Below are positions 1 to 12,888 of a DNA stretch of 64,000 nt, one piece after another; positions within the stretch are counted from its first letter, which is position 1; every line of letters starts with the position of its first letter. The position numbers were made by a program, and so were the translations under genes. The notes beneath the pieces are model-generated. The model did not search any database and was not told the origin of the DNA. It saw only the letters and a list, made by a program, of their open reading frames with translations. Origin of the DNA: Leguminivora glycinivorella (Eukaryota; Arthropoda; Insecta; Lepidoptera; Tortricidae); assembly GCF_023078275.1 (NCBI RefSeq), contig NC_062979.1, forward strand, positions 11,352,502 through 11,416,501, in the 5' to 3' direction.

Positions 1-219
1 TGAGAAAGTGTTTGTAAATTTATATGGCTACCTATGAATTTAATTTAATTTGCATCAAATAACAGATCAAGGCGTTACAATACTTATTTCGCTCCTGAAA
101 CTTAGAGGAACCAGCTGAATGACCTGAGTAATGATTACGAATGTAGGTTATGGCAGAATTATGGCTGCCTGCAATTAATAGCATCACATAAATATGTTGG
201 TCAACCTAGGATATACTAG

Positions 220-327
220 AGGCCGCGGTTAAGAATCAGTCCAGTCAGCAACAGATTCGCGTTCTACCCATGAGAACTCGTTGAGCAAAACGGCGGCGAG
301 CAGCGCGAAGCCGACCGTGCCAACTTA
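220..327 (-). pseudogene. Partial, broken tandem copy of MCT exon 4
   Basis: The stretch resembles 394-496 of exon 4 (shared runs include gttaagaatcagtcca, cagattcgcgttct, aactcgttgagcaa and cggcggcgag). It has several substitutions and a net 2-bp loss around 270, so the frame is broken. It lies just downstream of the exon 4 donor in transcript sense. It covers only the middle of the exon and has neither an intact acceptor nor donor. Best explained as a local partial duplication that decayed. Confidence 0.7.
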
Positions 328-348
328 CTCAGGACTGTCACTACTCAC

Positions 349-596
349 CTTAGGGTAGACGAGCGGCCTCATAAGCGCTCCAAACACCGCGCAGTTAAGA
401 ATCAGTCCAGCCAGCAGCAGATTCGCGTTCTGCCACGAGCCGAACTCGTTGAGCAAGATGGCGGCGAGAGGCGCGAAGCTGAACGTGCCGACGCCAGAAC
501 CGCACACGGCGATGCCGGTGGCGAGCGAACGCCGCGCCTCGAAGTAGTAGCCCACGGCCACTACTGACGGGAGGTAGATCATACCGAAGCCTATGC
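349..596 (-). CDS. Monocarboxylate transporter (SLC16/MCT-like), exon 4 (TM4-TM6)
   Basis: Acceptor ttattccag|GCATAGG, donor CCTAAG|GTGAGT, 248 nt ending in phase 0. It encodes GIGFGMIYLPSVVAVGYYFE, ARRSLATGIAVCGSGVGTF and onward to MRPLVYPK. The motif YYFEARRSLATGIAVCGSGVG is the conserved MCT TM4-TM5 region, with the YF..RR.LA.G.A..G...G pattern. The exon ends after TM6, where MCT proteins have their large variable cytosolic loop. The remaining C-terminal half (loop and TM7-12) must lie left of position 1. A broken copy of part of this exon follows at about 220-327. Confidence 0.94.
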
Positions 597-3500
597 CTGG
601 AATAAGAAATAAAGGAGATATTAGGGAAAAAGTTGGTTTTTATTGTACATATAAAGGATACTTTAATGACACTTAATTATTTAGGATGTCTTTGTTCTTA
701 TTTTGCTTGCGAGTTAGGTCGAACAATTTTCCTCCATTGACTCCGATCTTGCTGAGCAAAAAATTTTACTACCCAAAATGCGGGAAAGAAAATATGCTCA
801 GTGAAATTCACTTCAGATTTATTCCAGGTCATAAATAAACATAATTATATTTAAGCCTTCTTGAGCTTACCGTGGGCCTCAGTCAATCTGCGTAAGAATG
901 TCCTATAATATCTATTTATTTTATTTATTTTATTTATTTAAAATTATTTTATTTATTTATATAAATATAGGCACCTATTAGGAATCCAACCTTTAAACGT
1001 TTTGCAACGTTATAACCAGGGTAATAATGGAATGTTCCGTTTAATAAGTAGGTGTTATTATTGTACGCTACTGATCTCCTAAATAGCAATTAAGATTCTG
1101 AAATGCTCAGCTCAGATGAATAAAAAGGGCTTGTTCTGAAATTAACGATCGAAACCTATTGTTACGTTCATACTAAGCTTGATTTAAATTATAGTGTTTG
1201 TGAATTTAATGTAGCTGCCGAAATATCCTTGTAAATATGTATAATCGTTAGAAAACCAAACCCACAATCCAGGAACCGCAGATCAAAACGCGTATGCCAA
1301 CAATCATCGCTCGTAATTTGGCTCAGCGCCCAATAAGAGGACTTTGCCCAATTCACCAGCATTCATTACTCGAAGAGTAGCTCATTAGCCTGCTTTGATG
1401 TCTTAACAAGTAGGTAGTCAGCCCCATGATTTAGATATCAAGAGTGTCGAAATTTCGTCTACCTAATTCTAAGTAGGTAGGTGTCATAGTAACGTAATTA
1501 TATCACATTATAACACCACTCAATTTACATCAAAGTGGTAATATTATCACGTGCTAAAATGTTATGTTGTCATGAGTCCAATCAAGCCTCTAAAATTGTG
1601 GTTATCGTATAGCGGTGCCGCTAATTACCTCATTCAGTCACTTCTACAAATAGTTTCGTTATAAGCGTATAAAAGTTATTTAAGGTAAATACTTTATGTA
1701 CAGTAAACCAATAGGAATTATTCTGTGTCACATTCGACTTGGCCACGGTGACACACAAGATTCATGAGTTTTGGCTTCATTCTTCATGGGACAAGTAACC
1801 TATACAATGTAGGGGTAATAAAACTAATAAACAGATTGTGAGGATGGTTGGGTGTACTCGTATAGGAAGATTTTTGTCACTCTTTCACGTAAAATGGTGA
1901 ATGAATCGGAATGAAATTTAAAGTAAATACGAGCATAAAATAAGTTATATTTCTTAAAACAATAGGGAAGGTCCTATACTATATGCGATGGGGATAGAGA
2001 TCAATACAAATTATTCAACGCAGATGAAGACAGCATTTAAGCATCGCCCATGCATGCATGACACAGAAGGCATGGGTATGATTAAAGAACATAATATTAT
2101 ACCTATGTGGTGTAGGTGGCCTGCAAAGTATTTACATGCATAAGTCAATTCAATACACCTAAATCATTACGATGATAGGTCAAAGAAAAGAAGCTTGGTT
2201 ACATTTGAAGAATACTTACCGCAAATTACCTCACACAGCCATTACTCCAAATAGTTTCGTTATGATGGTATAAACATATAGAATTTACCTTATGTTTGTT
2301 TAGAAATATGGAATAGTGGAATATGATAGCGGGTGAGTCAGGCTGTCGGCCCACAAATCGGTATTGAAACCGGACAAAGGAGCAGATGGACTTTTGCGAA
2401 CCGGGGTCGACGGTCCGTGCGTCATACTGAACTACATATATAATATCGCAGAAATTAATCACTAATTAGTAGGTAGGTACTAATAAAGTGTATATTAATA
2501 GGTGTTAATATGAGCGACTGAGATGCAGTTAAAATGATTTATAGCTTACGATAAAAAGTACAAACGACGCGCACGAGCGAAATGCCCTCTGTTCTTTGTT
2601 CCTTGGGCCGATTTAGTCATTTGACTTGAGTGGATGAAGGAAGAAATGCTTTGTGAAGAGGGTAAAATACGAATAAATCAGATAAAAAGCAGTCAAACAA
2701 TTGATTGCGTGTTTGTAAACAGTCAGCGATTTTTTATCGATCAGCACTAAATCCGTAGGCATTTCAATAAATCATTAGGAAATGTGTTTTCTTATCACTC
2801 GATTAGCCTATTTCCGTTGACATTAGTGACTTCAAAGGTCACGAACTCGTGGTACAGTGTGACTAATTGCATAAAATTTCGGCTAAATTTAACAGCATGA
2901 ATGCACAAACACAGCGTTTAATACAGTGAACCTTTTTGAGACAAATCCGGAATATCATTAACATGTCACTCAACTCTGAACCCCTTTGTTCTCAATGAAA
3001 AAGAAAATGCAAAACGTGCCTCAGACGAGGGGTTTTCATGCTGAAACCATATACTTTTTTAATAATTCGAATGCAGTTTATGCTCTGATAAATTTTTCGG
3101 TTGAATGTATATTGACACGTTGATAACATGATAACGATGTGCAACACTCCAACGCATTCAATGCTTGTAAATGTCCCAATATTGTCAATCAGAGAGTTCT
3201 ACGAGAAACAAAGACAAAACCAGTTCATCATATTAATATGGAACCTGCAAGTTGATGCTTATTGATAGATCATACAGTCCGAGCAATATTGAAGCATTGC
3301 CTAATTTCTGGTTGTATTCGTATTGGCGAATACAGTAGACATAAAGAAAAGTTGAATTACAAGCTAAGTCTGTGACAGACAAGTTGACGTGAATTGGTTG
3401 CTGATGTCCATTGTTAAACTCATTTAACACTTGAATATGTGACAATCAATGCGACTTACAAAGCAATAAAATAAAAATAGTCCACAGCTTCGAACTCATA

Positions 3501-4250
3501 ACCGCGGCGAAACGTAACGTATGGAACCGACATTGAAATTCGATGATCTCACGTTTGGCTGCCAACTGGGATTCGACGACTGACGCTAAACAGTGCTAAT
3601 GAATCCAGTTTTATAGTTTACAAGGGATTCTGTTTGACGTTCGCACTGCCTTGATGTGGCTCTAACAATTCCACCTCGTGAGTCGCAAAAACGTTGTATA
3701 AAATATTGTATCTCAAAAAGAAGATGTTCAGTGTCAGACTGTCGGAGTGTGAAGACATGAAGTGACAAAGACAAAATGTTCGCGATACGCATGCTTGAAT
3801 CACAAAAGCGTCTTGATTACACGACACCAAGAATTAGGTCGATTTGTCGCACGTGTCATCGGGAACGCTGTGTTTACTGTTTACTTACATGTTGTATATA
3901 CAGAACTGACACAAAACGACAGCGAGACTAACCCAAACTAATCATGTTTTTCGCACTTTCAATGTGTAGCTCAAAGGTGCCATACAACATTTCCAGCAGG
4001 AGGATTAGTACTCGAGAAATGCTTACTAATATTTTTTGTCATTCAACAAATTCAGTCTCTTAAAGTCCTTCATACAAAGATCGCATCGCAAGTTTATGCC
4101 TTGTTGACAAAGTTGGCAACGTATTTGCTGATCGTTTTCCCGAGCATGTCTAACGTGATTTGAGGATAAAATCTACAAGAAAACCATGACCTTTTTTTCT
4201 GACACATGATATAATCATACATACTTAAAGGAGGATAAATAAAACTAACA
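597..4250. other. MCT intron 3, nothing recognised
   Basis: AT-rich intronic sequence with no ORF that looks coding on either strand. It holds simple (ttta)n near 920-960 and scattered tagg-rich words (taggtaggt) common in Lepidoptera. I see no gene and no delimited transposon. Confidence 0.5.
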
Positions 4251-4400
4251 CGCCCAGGTACACTATGAGGGCAAGCACGGTTGCGTGATAGAGCCTATCG
4301 CATCAGTGCGTGCTTTTCGCCCTTTCTCTAAGTGAGAAAGGGACGCCCCGACGCGATAAGCTATATCACACTAGTGTGCTAGGCCCGCAGGGCCCACCCT
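4250..4400. repeat. GC-rich dispersed-repeat-like segment
   Basis: A block of about 150 bp, GC-richer than its surroundings, with a local hairpin gccctttctc/gagaaaggg and the terminus-like phrase gtgtgctaggcccgcagg. A similar terminus (atgtgctaggcctgcagg) ends the foldback at 45352-45487. Probably a nonautonomous element of a related type; the boundaries are not certain. Confidence 0.35.
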
Positions 4401-5751
4401 GACAGTTAAATTTATTCAACGGAGTTCATAAAACATCTCAAGTTTGCATGTATGCAAATTGGCGTAGTTTTCCCGTCGATGCGTGCTATGAGGATAATTA
4501 CACAAGTATGTACACGAGTGCACCATGACCCAGTGGCGCCGCGTCGTCTGTGATTGCTGGCCTGGTGCCAACATCCCGGCTCACGACCTTGAAATAGGCG
4601 TAACGCGGTAAATTTGCACTAGCATAGCTGCCCAGCCGTTTACAGAAAAAGAGTTGGTATTAGATGTTATCTATTTTTGCCGGGAAGCCAAAGAAGAGAC
4701 GCTGAAGGGCTGGATGACGTATTTGGAAGCTTTACGATTTTTTTACTCCATCCAATTGTTGGATTAATCTACGAAAGTTTTTGACAATTTAGGTAAGAAG
4801 AGAAGAGCCATAATACATACGCCACTGTTTATCAAGATTAGCAGTTTGTAACGATTAGTGCGCCAGGCTTTAAATTACTCCGGGAAAACCAGAGGCATTA
4901 ATACTGCACGGCACGGCAATCTTTGTGCAGTGCCGCATTCGCAGAAAGGAACGCCCTCATGCCGCGTTTACCGGTGATTTTAAAATTTTAAACGATCAGG
5001 GGTTTTGAGTTACAAAGCGCTAGCTATCCTAATGCTCAGAATAACCAGTATAAATGTGTTTTTGTTTTAAGTAGGAAACTAGTACCAGCTGAGCCCGGTT
5101 ACACTGTTTTAATTTCCCAGTGCTAGCTGTAGGATTAGCAGTCAGGACACAACGCTAACATTCAAACGGCGGGTTCGCTGGCAACTGTTCAATTTCACAC
5201 ACGCTTTTGTTGCCGTTTCAGCGAAAATTCGAGAACAAAGAGGGAAACTAATTCCATTTCAAATCGCACTTCACCTTCACCAATGTGAATGATATACCCC
5301 GTGGACATTGTAAATCCAACGAACATTAAACCGCCAGGAAAATAAGTAGCTACCTACGTATTTAACAACAATAGGTACCTAGAACAACACGTGCCTACAA
5401 GTCAATGTGAAAATTGATGCCATTACCTTATATGAGTTCATCACGCTAAGCAGAAGTCCATCAGGTTGTGCATCTACGGATCGTTTGCACCGAATACCTA
5501 TTATTTAGAATGGGTCAGAATGTTTTACAATTTTGCGACATGTCTATAAGTTCATTAAAGACCATATTATTATATTCTCTGTCCATGACATATCTATGCA
5601 CGCATTATATTTATCATCACTATCACATCATATCAACTGAAAGACTCGATGGTCAAAGCCGTCAAAGGGTCATTTTCTCGACAAGTTCCACGATAATCCA
5701 TTAAAAACTTTACCAAAAAATTAGTTCTAATCCTTAAAATTTAAGCCGTCA

Positions 5752-5890
5752 TCAGGGGCGGCTCACTCCGCGATCCTATCGCCGCGCTACAAGTATATCC
5801 TGGCGGCCGCGAGTTCGCGGCCTACTCAGGGGTGGCGCACATTCTCACGGAATGCACGTTCGCACTTTCTATTGTTACTTTACGTCGCGA
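5752..5890. repeat. GC-rich dispersed-repeat-like segment
   Basis: An abrupt GC-rich island in AT-rich intron, containing the inverted motif cggccgcgagttcgcggcc and direct words aggggcggctcac / aggggtggcgcac. No ORF. The composition and internal symmetry fit a short nonautonomous repeat, but no target duplication was found. Confidence 0.35.
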
Positions 5891-6789
5891 GGTTTTTTAA
5901 GCGATGTCCGCGGGTGGAATGGCTAATAATACTTAGTTAAATAGACATATTGAATAAAATAAATACCAAAAGACATTCTTATACAGATCTACTACTGATT
6001 AAGTCCCACGGAAAAGTTCAATAAGGCTTGTGATTTTAACTTCTGATTAGCAGAAACGTCTGCAATCGATGCCACTAGGCTTAGAACCCCAGACAGACAT
6101 TTTCCACTTTTAAATTTATTCTAAGCCTAAGGCTTGTGATGTTGGAACCTTGAACAAAAAAATATAAATACAGCGTATATAAGTACCTAGAAAGTACTCA
6201 AGACTTGAATATAATAATATAACATTTAATGTGAGTATTAATTCGTTTGGATCCATTGGTAACCCTATCACCGGACGCCGCGCACGTGCGGCTCGTTTCT
6301 TTGTAAGAATGTTGTAGGTATTTAAAAAGGCGGCATTTCGAAAACATCAAAGCAGTGGGCCTTCTGTACTTGTACTATTATATATTCTGAGCCGTCATTA
6401 GAACGTCTATAAAGGACAGATGCCACAGTTTTTCATTCCCCCACAACAACGCACCAAAAGGCTAGTCGACTTGATAAAAGGGCGGATGTTAAATTATTCA
6501 AAGTACTACCAGTACTGAAGCTATAAATAGCTGCAGTTAATTGGTGTTGCGGGTTACAATTGCAATGAAGTTATACAAATGTGATGAGAATGTGTACAAT
6601 GTAGATGAATACTTATGTCGAGAATAGAACCATTTTGTGGTTTTTCTGAATCATAATAATGCCAATTTTGAAATACCAAAGTTATAATGATATTTTGTTA
6701 ACCTTAGTTTGTAAGATTTTTTATTGTAAAATTTATTAACAAACTTATGGACCTAAGAAATAAATGCATTTTTTTTATTATACTTAAAT

Positions 6790-7196
6790 AGGTAAGTGTC
6801 AAATTCACAAGATTTTAATACTCGCATTACCATCTCCCGTTTACCACGCCGTGTTCTTCTAGGCGAAGTAGCGAATGCCAAAAGAGATGTTGGGAGACCA
6901 TTGCTTCGCTTCAAAGACGCGCCAAGAGGAACATGGCAGCCTTTAAAATCGACTACCAAAACTGGGAGAAGCTTGCGGAGAAGCGGACGGAATGGCGAAA
7001 GTGCATTGGAGATGGTCGCAAGTTCGTCGACGAGAGCTGGTTTGCGGCACTTGCTGACAAAAGGGAAAGAAGACACCATAGCGAAACGTCGCAATCGGTT
7101 GCAAGCTTCCCTTGTCAGCTATGTGGCAAAATATGTCGCTCTCGCATAGGTCTCTTTATTCATCAAAAGCGATGTCTCTCGGACATTGCACCATGA
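6790..7196 (+). mobile_element. Non-LTR retrotransposon 3' coding remnant, frameshifted
   Basis: Two plus-strand frames together look like the C-terminus of a LINE reverse-transcriptase ORF. The first reads SRLPRRVLLGEVANAKRDVG then RPLLRFKDA (the usual LPR-x-L-GE…R..G-P..R-KD stretch). After a frameshift near 6930 the second reads DYQNWEKLAEKRTEWRKC and ends in a zinc-finger-like CQLCGKICRSRIGLFIHQKRC. These two pieces are adjacent in intact elements, so this is a 5'-truncated, decayed copy. The stop is at 7194-7196. No reverse-transcriptase catalytic region is present. Confidence 0.8.
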
Positions 7197-7199
7197 ATC

Positions 7200-8520
7200 G
7201 TCTGAAATAGACGCTAAGGCCAGTAAATAGTATCATCTACGGATATAGTATTAAAAAAATCTATTCTATTTAAAGACAAGTAATGACGCCTGTTCGTAAG
7301 ATAAGTATTTGGTAAAGGCACTGTTCTACTTACATAGGTTATAAATAGGATTCATAAGAGATAGGAGAGAAGTACTACGAAATAAATACTATTATAATTT
7401 ATTTTAATCGATTCTCTACTTAAAACGGTACTCGTATTGTCTCGAAAAAACTGAAATGGGATTACTAACGTTGTCCGTAGACTTTATTAGTAGTTGTATC
7501 CCCACTTCTTGGTACATAAATATCTACGGACGAATGGTTATCTCAATGAACTCAGCGCCATAGATTTGACATGTGGACACGGCTTTGGACACTATGTCCG
7601 TAACCACCCATCATCATATATGCCATAGTGGCATCATATGCCATCTACTTCTACAAGCATGGTAGAGGTGGTCTTTGGTATCGGAGGTCAAGATTCACGA
7701 GGTGCCGTCGCGCAGCAGTAATAGCCAATACAGATAGATTAAGAAATATAATTGTTAAATGAGAACCACACGCTGTTGCACAGCTTCCGAACATAAATAT
7801 ATTTAGCAGGGTTGCTGAGTAATAACAGTCCGTCCGTCTGTGTAAATAAATGAGGTGCAATTAATATGTAATAAGAGTATATGTAGCAGCAAGTTACATT
7901 TGTAATTAAGTATCTAATACCCTCGTCACCTACTGGGAATAGCAACAGTTGTACTGTTAATCGATTTGTTAGAATTTCCCTTAGGGAATTCACCGAAAAT
8001 ATCACTATACTATAATCCTTAATTAACAATACACTTATATTACAATAAATATAATTATATTACTTACTTACTACTAAATTACATTAAACAAGCGATAAAT
8101 AATTTCATAACATTATTATATTTATACAATTATTGAGATCATAAATAAATAACAAACAATGATTTAACTCCCCACTTTTTTATAAGAAACTGTTTAATGA
8201 AGCATATTAATAGCAATTCGGAAACGGTGGGCATTTGGGCAAAGAGTCTCGAGGGTTTTAGTATGGGGTTATACTTTTATGGTGATGATGATGATAATAG
8301 AGGAATTCTGCAAAAAGTTCGAGTCTTCCATATAAAATACAGCCTGGGTTGAAAAAGTCTGACTCGTAATACCGTAAAAATATTACTATCTATATTTTTT
8401 GCCCTAACAGGCTGGTAAGGCTGGCTACGTTGTAAATCAGTTAGGACATCTAGAGCGATATAAACTATATAGGATATCTACAGGATAGATCTGTCAGTAC
8501 TAAGCCAAGGACGTCACGCC
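7200..8520. other. MCT intron 3, nothing recognised
   Basis: AT-rich intron. The short ORFs here have no recognisable domains. There is a small direct repetition around 7610-7640 (atcatatatgccata / catcatatgccatct) and (gat)n near 8285. No gene or delimited element seen. Confidence 0.45.
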
Positions 8521-8576
8521 GCACTACGCCATGGCATGCCATATAATTGTGCCATGGTCACGCGGGCACATATTTA

Positions 8577-8665
8577 CAGTCGACTTCATAACTATGTGTA
8601 CATTTTTTCATCTAATTCCAACGAGTTAAGGTGAAGAAATGTACACATATTTATGAACTCGACTG
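8577..8665. mobile_element. Small palindromic MITE with TA target duplication
   Basis: An 89-bp palindrome. The left arm CAGTCGACTTCATAACTATG and the right arm read inverted (CAGTCGAGTTCATAAATATG) match at about 18 of 20 positions and continue into gtgtacattt. TA flanks both ends (8575-8576 and 8666-8667). This is the structure of a mariner/Tc1-type nonautonomous element. Confidence 0.75.
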
Positions 8666-9221
8666 TACATAGATCACGCTCTCATTGCGTACAGTACAGG
8701 CATGGAGTTGTAGTCATAAAACATTACATTGTAGTCATTAAACTACAACAGATTCGTCAGTCATACAAGACATGATGTTGAAGTGAATAAAATATAGTAT
8801 TCAAACATAGAACGAGATGCGACAATTGTGCCAAGGCCACTCTTGGGCATACATTTACATTAAGTAGATCACACTCGTTAAAGTTAATTGGGATGAATTG
8901 GGTCCCATACATTTCACGAGTATTTTCTTTCGGCACCGACGCGACATACCACTTAAAAGTCAAGGACCGTGCGATTCAAATTAGTTAAATAAAGCATCTC
9001 TATTTTCAGAACATTTTCAGTACATAGACTTGACAAATGATAAATTTTCTGCAAAATGTGGAAGTGCCACAAAGTTCATGCAATCGCTGCAAAATCTATG
9101 TTAAGTTAGCTTAGACGTCCCTAATATAGAGTATGGAATGCTAGAATTGTGTCAAGGTCACCAACATAGATATTAGATACTTTAAAAATTTTAACACTTT
9201 AAGTTCTCGCGTTTTGTACAC

Positions 9222-9349
9222 ATTTTTTAAAGACACACACGGACCGAACACCACCACACGATCACGGCTAGTGCAACCTGGCCGAAACGTTGGATAAAAG
9301 GTAAAAAGCTATTTTATCGTGTTCGACCCGTGTGTGTCTTTAAAAAATA
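9222..9349. mobile_element. Foldback element
   Basis: Inverted arms of about 29 bp (ttttttaaagacacacacgg… and …ccgtgtgtgtctttaaaaaa) surround about 70 bp containing the words gtgcaacctggccgaaacg. The arms are nearly perfect. It is probably a MITE; the target duplication is ambiguous because the ends are A/T runs. Confidence 0.65.
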
Positions 9350-10932
9350 CTAAAATTATAGCAACAAAACAGAGTCCATTCAACAATCTACACGTAGGTA
9401 TAGGTATGCGAAATTTCCCTTGCGACAAATAAATACCCAATCTCACTTTTCATGATACGTGAACGCGAATAAATGCGCGGCAAGCAAAGTGCTTTCAACT
9501 CTACACAAAAGCCCAAAGTTCAAAGCCCTTTAGTCACCGCGCAGTGAAAACAATATTAGATTGTGTAAATGTGCACTCTGGTGAATGTGTTTTCTTCAAC
9601 AGAGATATATCTTCTGAAGTATTTCGTATTTTTGTACGCAATAGAATTCTTAAATAAAGCATTCCGAGGACGCAATATTCTAACCAGCAATCAAACCTTG
9701 AGAAAGGATGCCCGATACGAAATTTAAATACAAACGAGATGCCAAACAAAGGCGTTCCATCAAAATGAATAAATCATCACATTTAACCGTAAAGCCTGCC
9801 GTTTCATCCTCCGGAATACTGAACGGTAACCGCGATCACGGACATATAAGTAGATCAGCAAACAAATCTACTTTGTGTGCCAAAGATCATGCTTGGCGCA
9901 ATATATTTATGGCCGAATCTCTCGAATGAAGGGTTTCGAATTAATAGCAGCGCTTCTGAAACCGCAATATACGATCCTGTTTTTGGAACATTTCAGCAGT
10001 TATATACCTAAATGACTTATGTAATTAATAGCAAAAACTGAAATTTAAAATTTCCTCTAGTAGTTTTCGTAACTCGCTAGATTTCCCAAAGAAATTTCAA
10101 TACATGAATGTTTCAGTTCGATAAGTTTCATATTTGTACTGTAAATAGCAAAATCCATTTTCCGGCGCCAAATTCTTCAGTAGCTTTAGATATCGAATCG
10201 ATAAATGTGGCGGAAAATACCTAGCTGTTTACGAAATCCAACCGGCAACCCGGCAGATTTGAATTGGCAGCCCGCTTGTATACAAACAGTTGTGAAGGGC
10301 GATAAGTAAAATTAGCCAGACTTGCCATTATACTAGCTAGTGTGATCTCAAGATTTGTCAACTATGCGTACTATACGACGTGTGTTCCCTATCACATATA
10401 CTTAATGTGCGTATAAGGTGTGACAGAGAGCACACTTTTTTATTCGCATGGAGAGAGTGTTTGAACAACAACAGCAACACATTTTCGTTGTTTCGAAATA
10501 AGTTTAATGAAAGGTCAATTTGCCTTAATAATGGACAATGGTACATCTTATAGCGTTGGACTAGTGCACGGTTGATAGAATGACATCAGTACTGGATGCC
10601 GGCCAGTTGTTCCCCGAATTGCTAATTGAATGTTTAGGAACTAGGCAATTAAGAGCTCTTAAGTGAGTCACTATGAAAAGTGAAAACACTAGCGAAGGAC
10701 ATTAACAGTATTTTGATAACAATCCTCATAGATATATTGCGTTGGGGATCGAATATTAATCAATTTAATCATAACAATCACAATAACCTAAATTAAAAGC
10801 ACCTGCAACTATACTAACGGCTAAACTAAACATAACATGTATTTAGAACAATAAGGTACCTACTGCAATTTTATAGATTTGGCGGACAAAATATGAAAAT
10901 GTAATATTCATAGATTCGTGTCCGCCCAACTA
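9350..10932. other. MCT intron 3, nothing recognised
   Basis: AT-rich intron without recognisable coding sequence or a delimited element. Short ORFs at 9708-9929 (+) and 10358-10546 (-) have no domain and are taken as chance. Confidence 0.45.
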
Positions 10933-11621
10933 TACACCGTGTTTCACTTAACACTAAAAACCTGAAAACAGTTTGTTCAGAATCGAGAGTAGAATCGATT
11001 GAGCTATATCTTGATGGGGGTAATATTTTTATTTAAATTAGTATTATTAGTTATTTTTTACGTGCCCATTCTATTGTACTCGTAATACAACATTGTGTAT
11101 ATCGCATTGCTAGAGGTTGTTTACCTTTTTTCAGTATTTAGGGGTATTAATACTGGCCGGTTACTTGGACGATTATTTTTTCCGCTACTAGTTTGACGTT
11201 GTTTGTCAGTTTAATCTTAATGTTTATCATAAGTCATAACAAATTGAACTCGTACCTAATTACAACCTTGTCATTTTGAATATTGAGTTTATTTGCTTAC
11301 TGCGATTACCTGTCCAATTTGAAGTTTACTGTGACAAAGCTTTAAAGTGTTTTACAGTGACATCTTAGCTGTCTATTGGTAAACCTTATGTCGTTGCAGT
11401 AACGTACACAAATAAATAGTCTTATGGTTTATGATCTGGTAGTTAGCAATTATTTTATTGAGTGTAGAGCTAAAAGTCAAGTAGAGCTGTACAGAAAATT
11501 AAAAATTCAATTAAAAAAAAAGTAACGATCAGATTAAAAGATGAATACTCTAGATGAGTTTCAAAAAATAAAAATCAGTTGGGGTGTCTGAGGTTTTGAG
11601 TGATACCGGAAACACCGTGTA
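10933..11621. mobile_element. Terminal-inverted-repeat element, TA-flanked, noncoding
   Basis: The left end TACACCGTGTTTC and the inverted right end TACACGGTGTTTC match at 12 of 13 positions. TA dinucleotides abut both ends (10931-10932 and 11622-11623). The ~690-bp interior has no transposase-like ORF, so this is a nonautonomous DNA transposon, probably of the Tc1/mariner type judging by TA. Confidence 0.6.
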
Positions 11622-12245
11622 TAATGGTACGGTCATGTACTATAGAGGCGTAAATTTGTAAATAAAAATTGATCCCTTTTAGGAACAACACTATTAATCA
11701 ACTTAAACATTGGAAAAGAAATAACCCCGGAAGGGTCTTCGTCAAATAGGGTTAGTAAACTTGGAAGTCCACTTTGATATTAAGTGAGAAGTACAATCCT
11801 CCTTGGCTCATTTGTGGTTAACTGTGATATTTAAATGATGACAGTATGACGACTAACATTAGTCGTGTTGTCAACTGCAGACTCAAGTTCAAGAGCCTGA
11901 AGCCGAACGAATGTTCTTTAGGGTCGTGTAATTTCGATTGCTCAACTTCAGCTACATACAAAACGCTTTTGCTGTGGGGTTCACTCGGAAAATGAGTTGC
12001 TCGCCGACGTTTATTTCTGCAGCTGAAATCACGAAGCTCACAGCTCCCTAATTATGCTGCATTCAGACTTCTTCCGTCGTCCCTTAGATTTTGTATCAAC
12101 TGGCTTTAACCACGGCCCGACCACATTGTGCGAGCGACACACAGCAATGGGACATTTCATTCGCACCTATGGCTGCTGCTCGCAGCTGTCGCGTTAGATC
12201 AATGTCGTGGCCGGGCCGCACGGGTTCGTAGGACATAGAACTCAC

Positions 12246-12389
12246 CTCCAAGCAGGCCGTAGGTGATCATCATGACTGTGACGCTCTTGCTGAAGGTGGA
12301 CAGCACGAAGGCCGAGGCAGCCACCAGAGAGCCGGCCACGCACACCGCGCGGCACCCGTATTTGTTGCATAACGCTGATACTATGGGAC
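12246..12389 (-). CDS. Monocarboxylate transporter (SLC16/MCT-like), exon 3 (TM3-TM4)
   Basis: Acceptor tttccag|GTCCCATAG, donor TTGGAG|GTGAGT, 144 nt, phase 1 in and phase 1 out. It encodes GPIVSALCNKYGCRAVCVAG, then SLVAASAFVLSTFSKSVTVM and MITYGLLGG. This is the MCT TM2-TM3 loop with a conserved Arg (CR) before TM3, followed by TM3 and the start of TM4. It joins exon 2 (LAAG) and exon 4 (GGIGFGMIYLP) with no gap, which confirms the gene model. Codon use is GC-rich compared with the flanking intron. Confidence 0.93.
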
Positions 12390-12604
12390 CTGGAAACAAA
12401 TATTTTCTTAGATATAGCGTTTGAATTATTATTATACAGTAATTACCGTGGTTTATTTAGAACTTGCCTATTAGGCTCTCATACAATATACATGGGCAAG
12501 CAATATTACCTTAGATAGGTAAACTTTTAAAAGCAAGTTGCGTAAGCACTTATTTGCAAACATTCGAAATTAAAGTCTACTTGATGTCTCGCACTAGGTA
12601 CATT

Positions 12605-12888
12605 TATTTATTTATGTATGTGTATTTTATTTATATATTTGTATTATACTAATATATATGTAGGTTTATTTATTGTATTTGTGTATGTTTATTTTATAAT
12701 AGTAGGTATCGACTTGTATTTAATCATTACAATCTCATACAGGCTCTATAATATTGTGCACCAAACTAACTATCTCTGTTTTGCCCAATGGTTGACTGGT
12801 AGAGAATGCCTTAAGGCGTTAAGTCCGCCATTTGTACTTTTTATTGATAATTTGTGCAATAAAGTTTAAATAAATAAATAAATAAATA
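12605..12888 (+). mobile_element. Non-LTR/SINE-type 3' end with (taaa)n tail
   Basis: Contains tctctgttttgcccaatgg, ttgactggtagagaatgcc, then gtgcaataaagtttaaata and a (aaat)n tail. A diverged copy of the same 3' end occurs at 52120-52230. It has a poly(A)-like signal (aataaag) and a simple-sequence tail but no ORF with motifs. Interpreted as the 3' end of a retroposon family. Confidence 0.6.
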
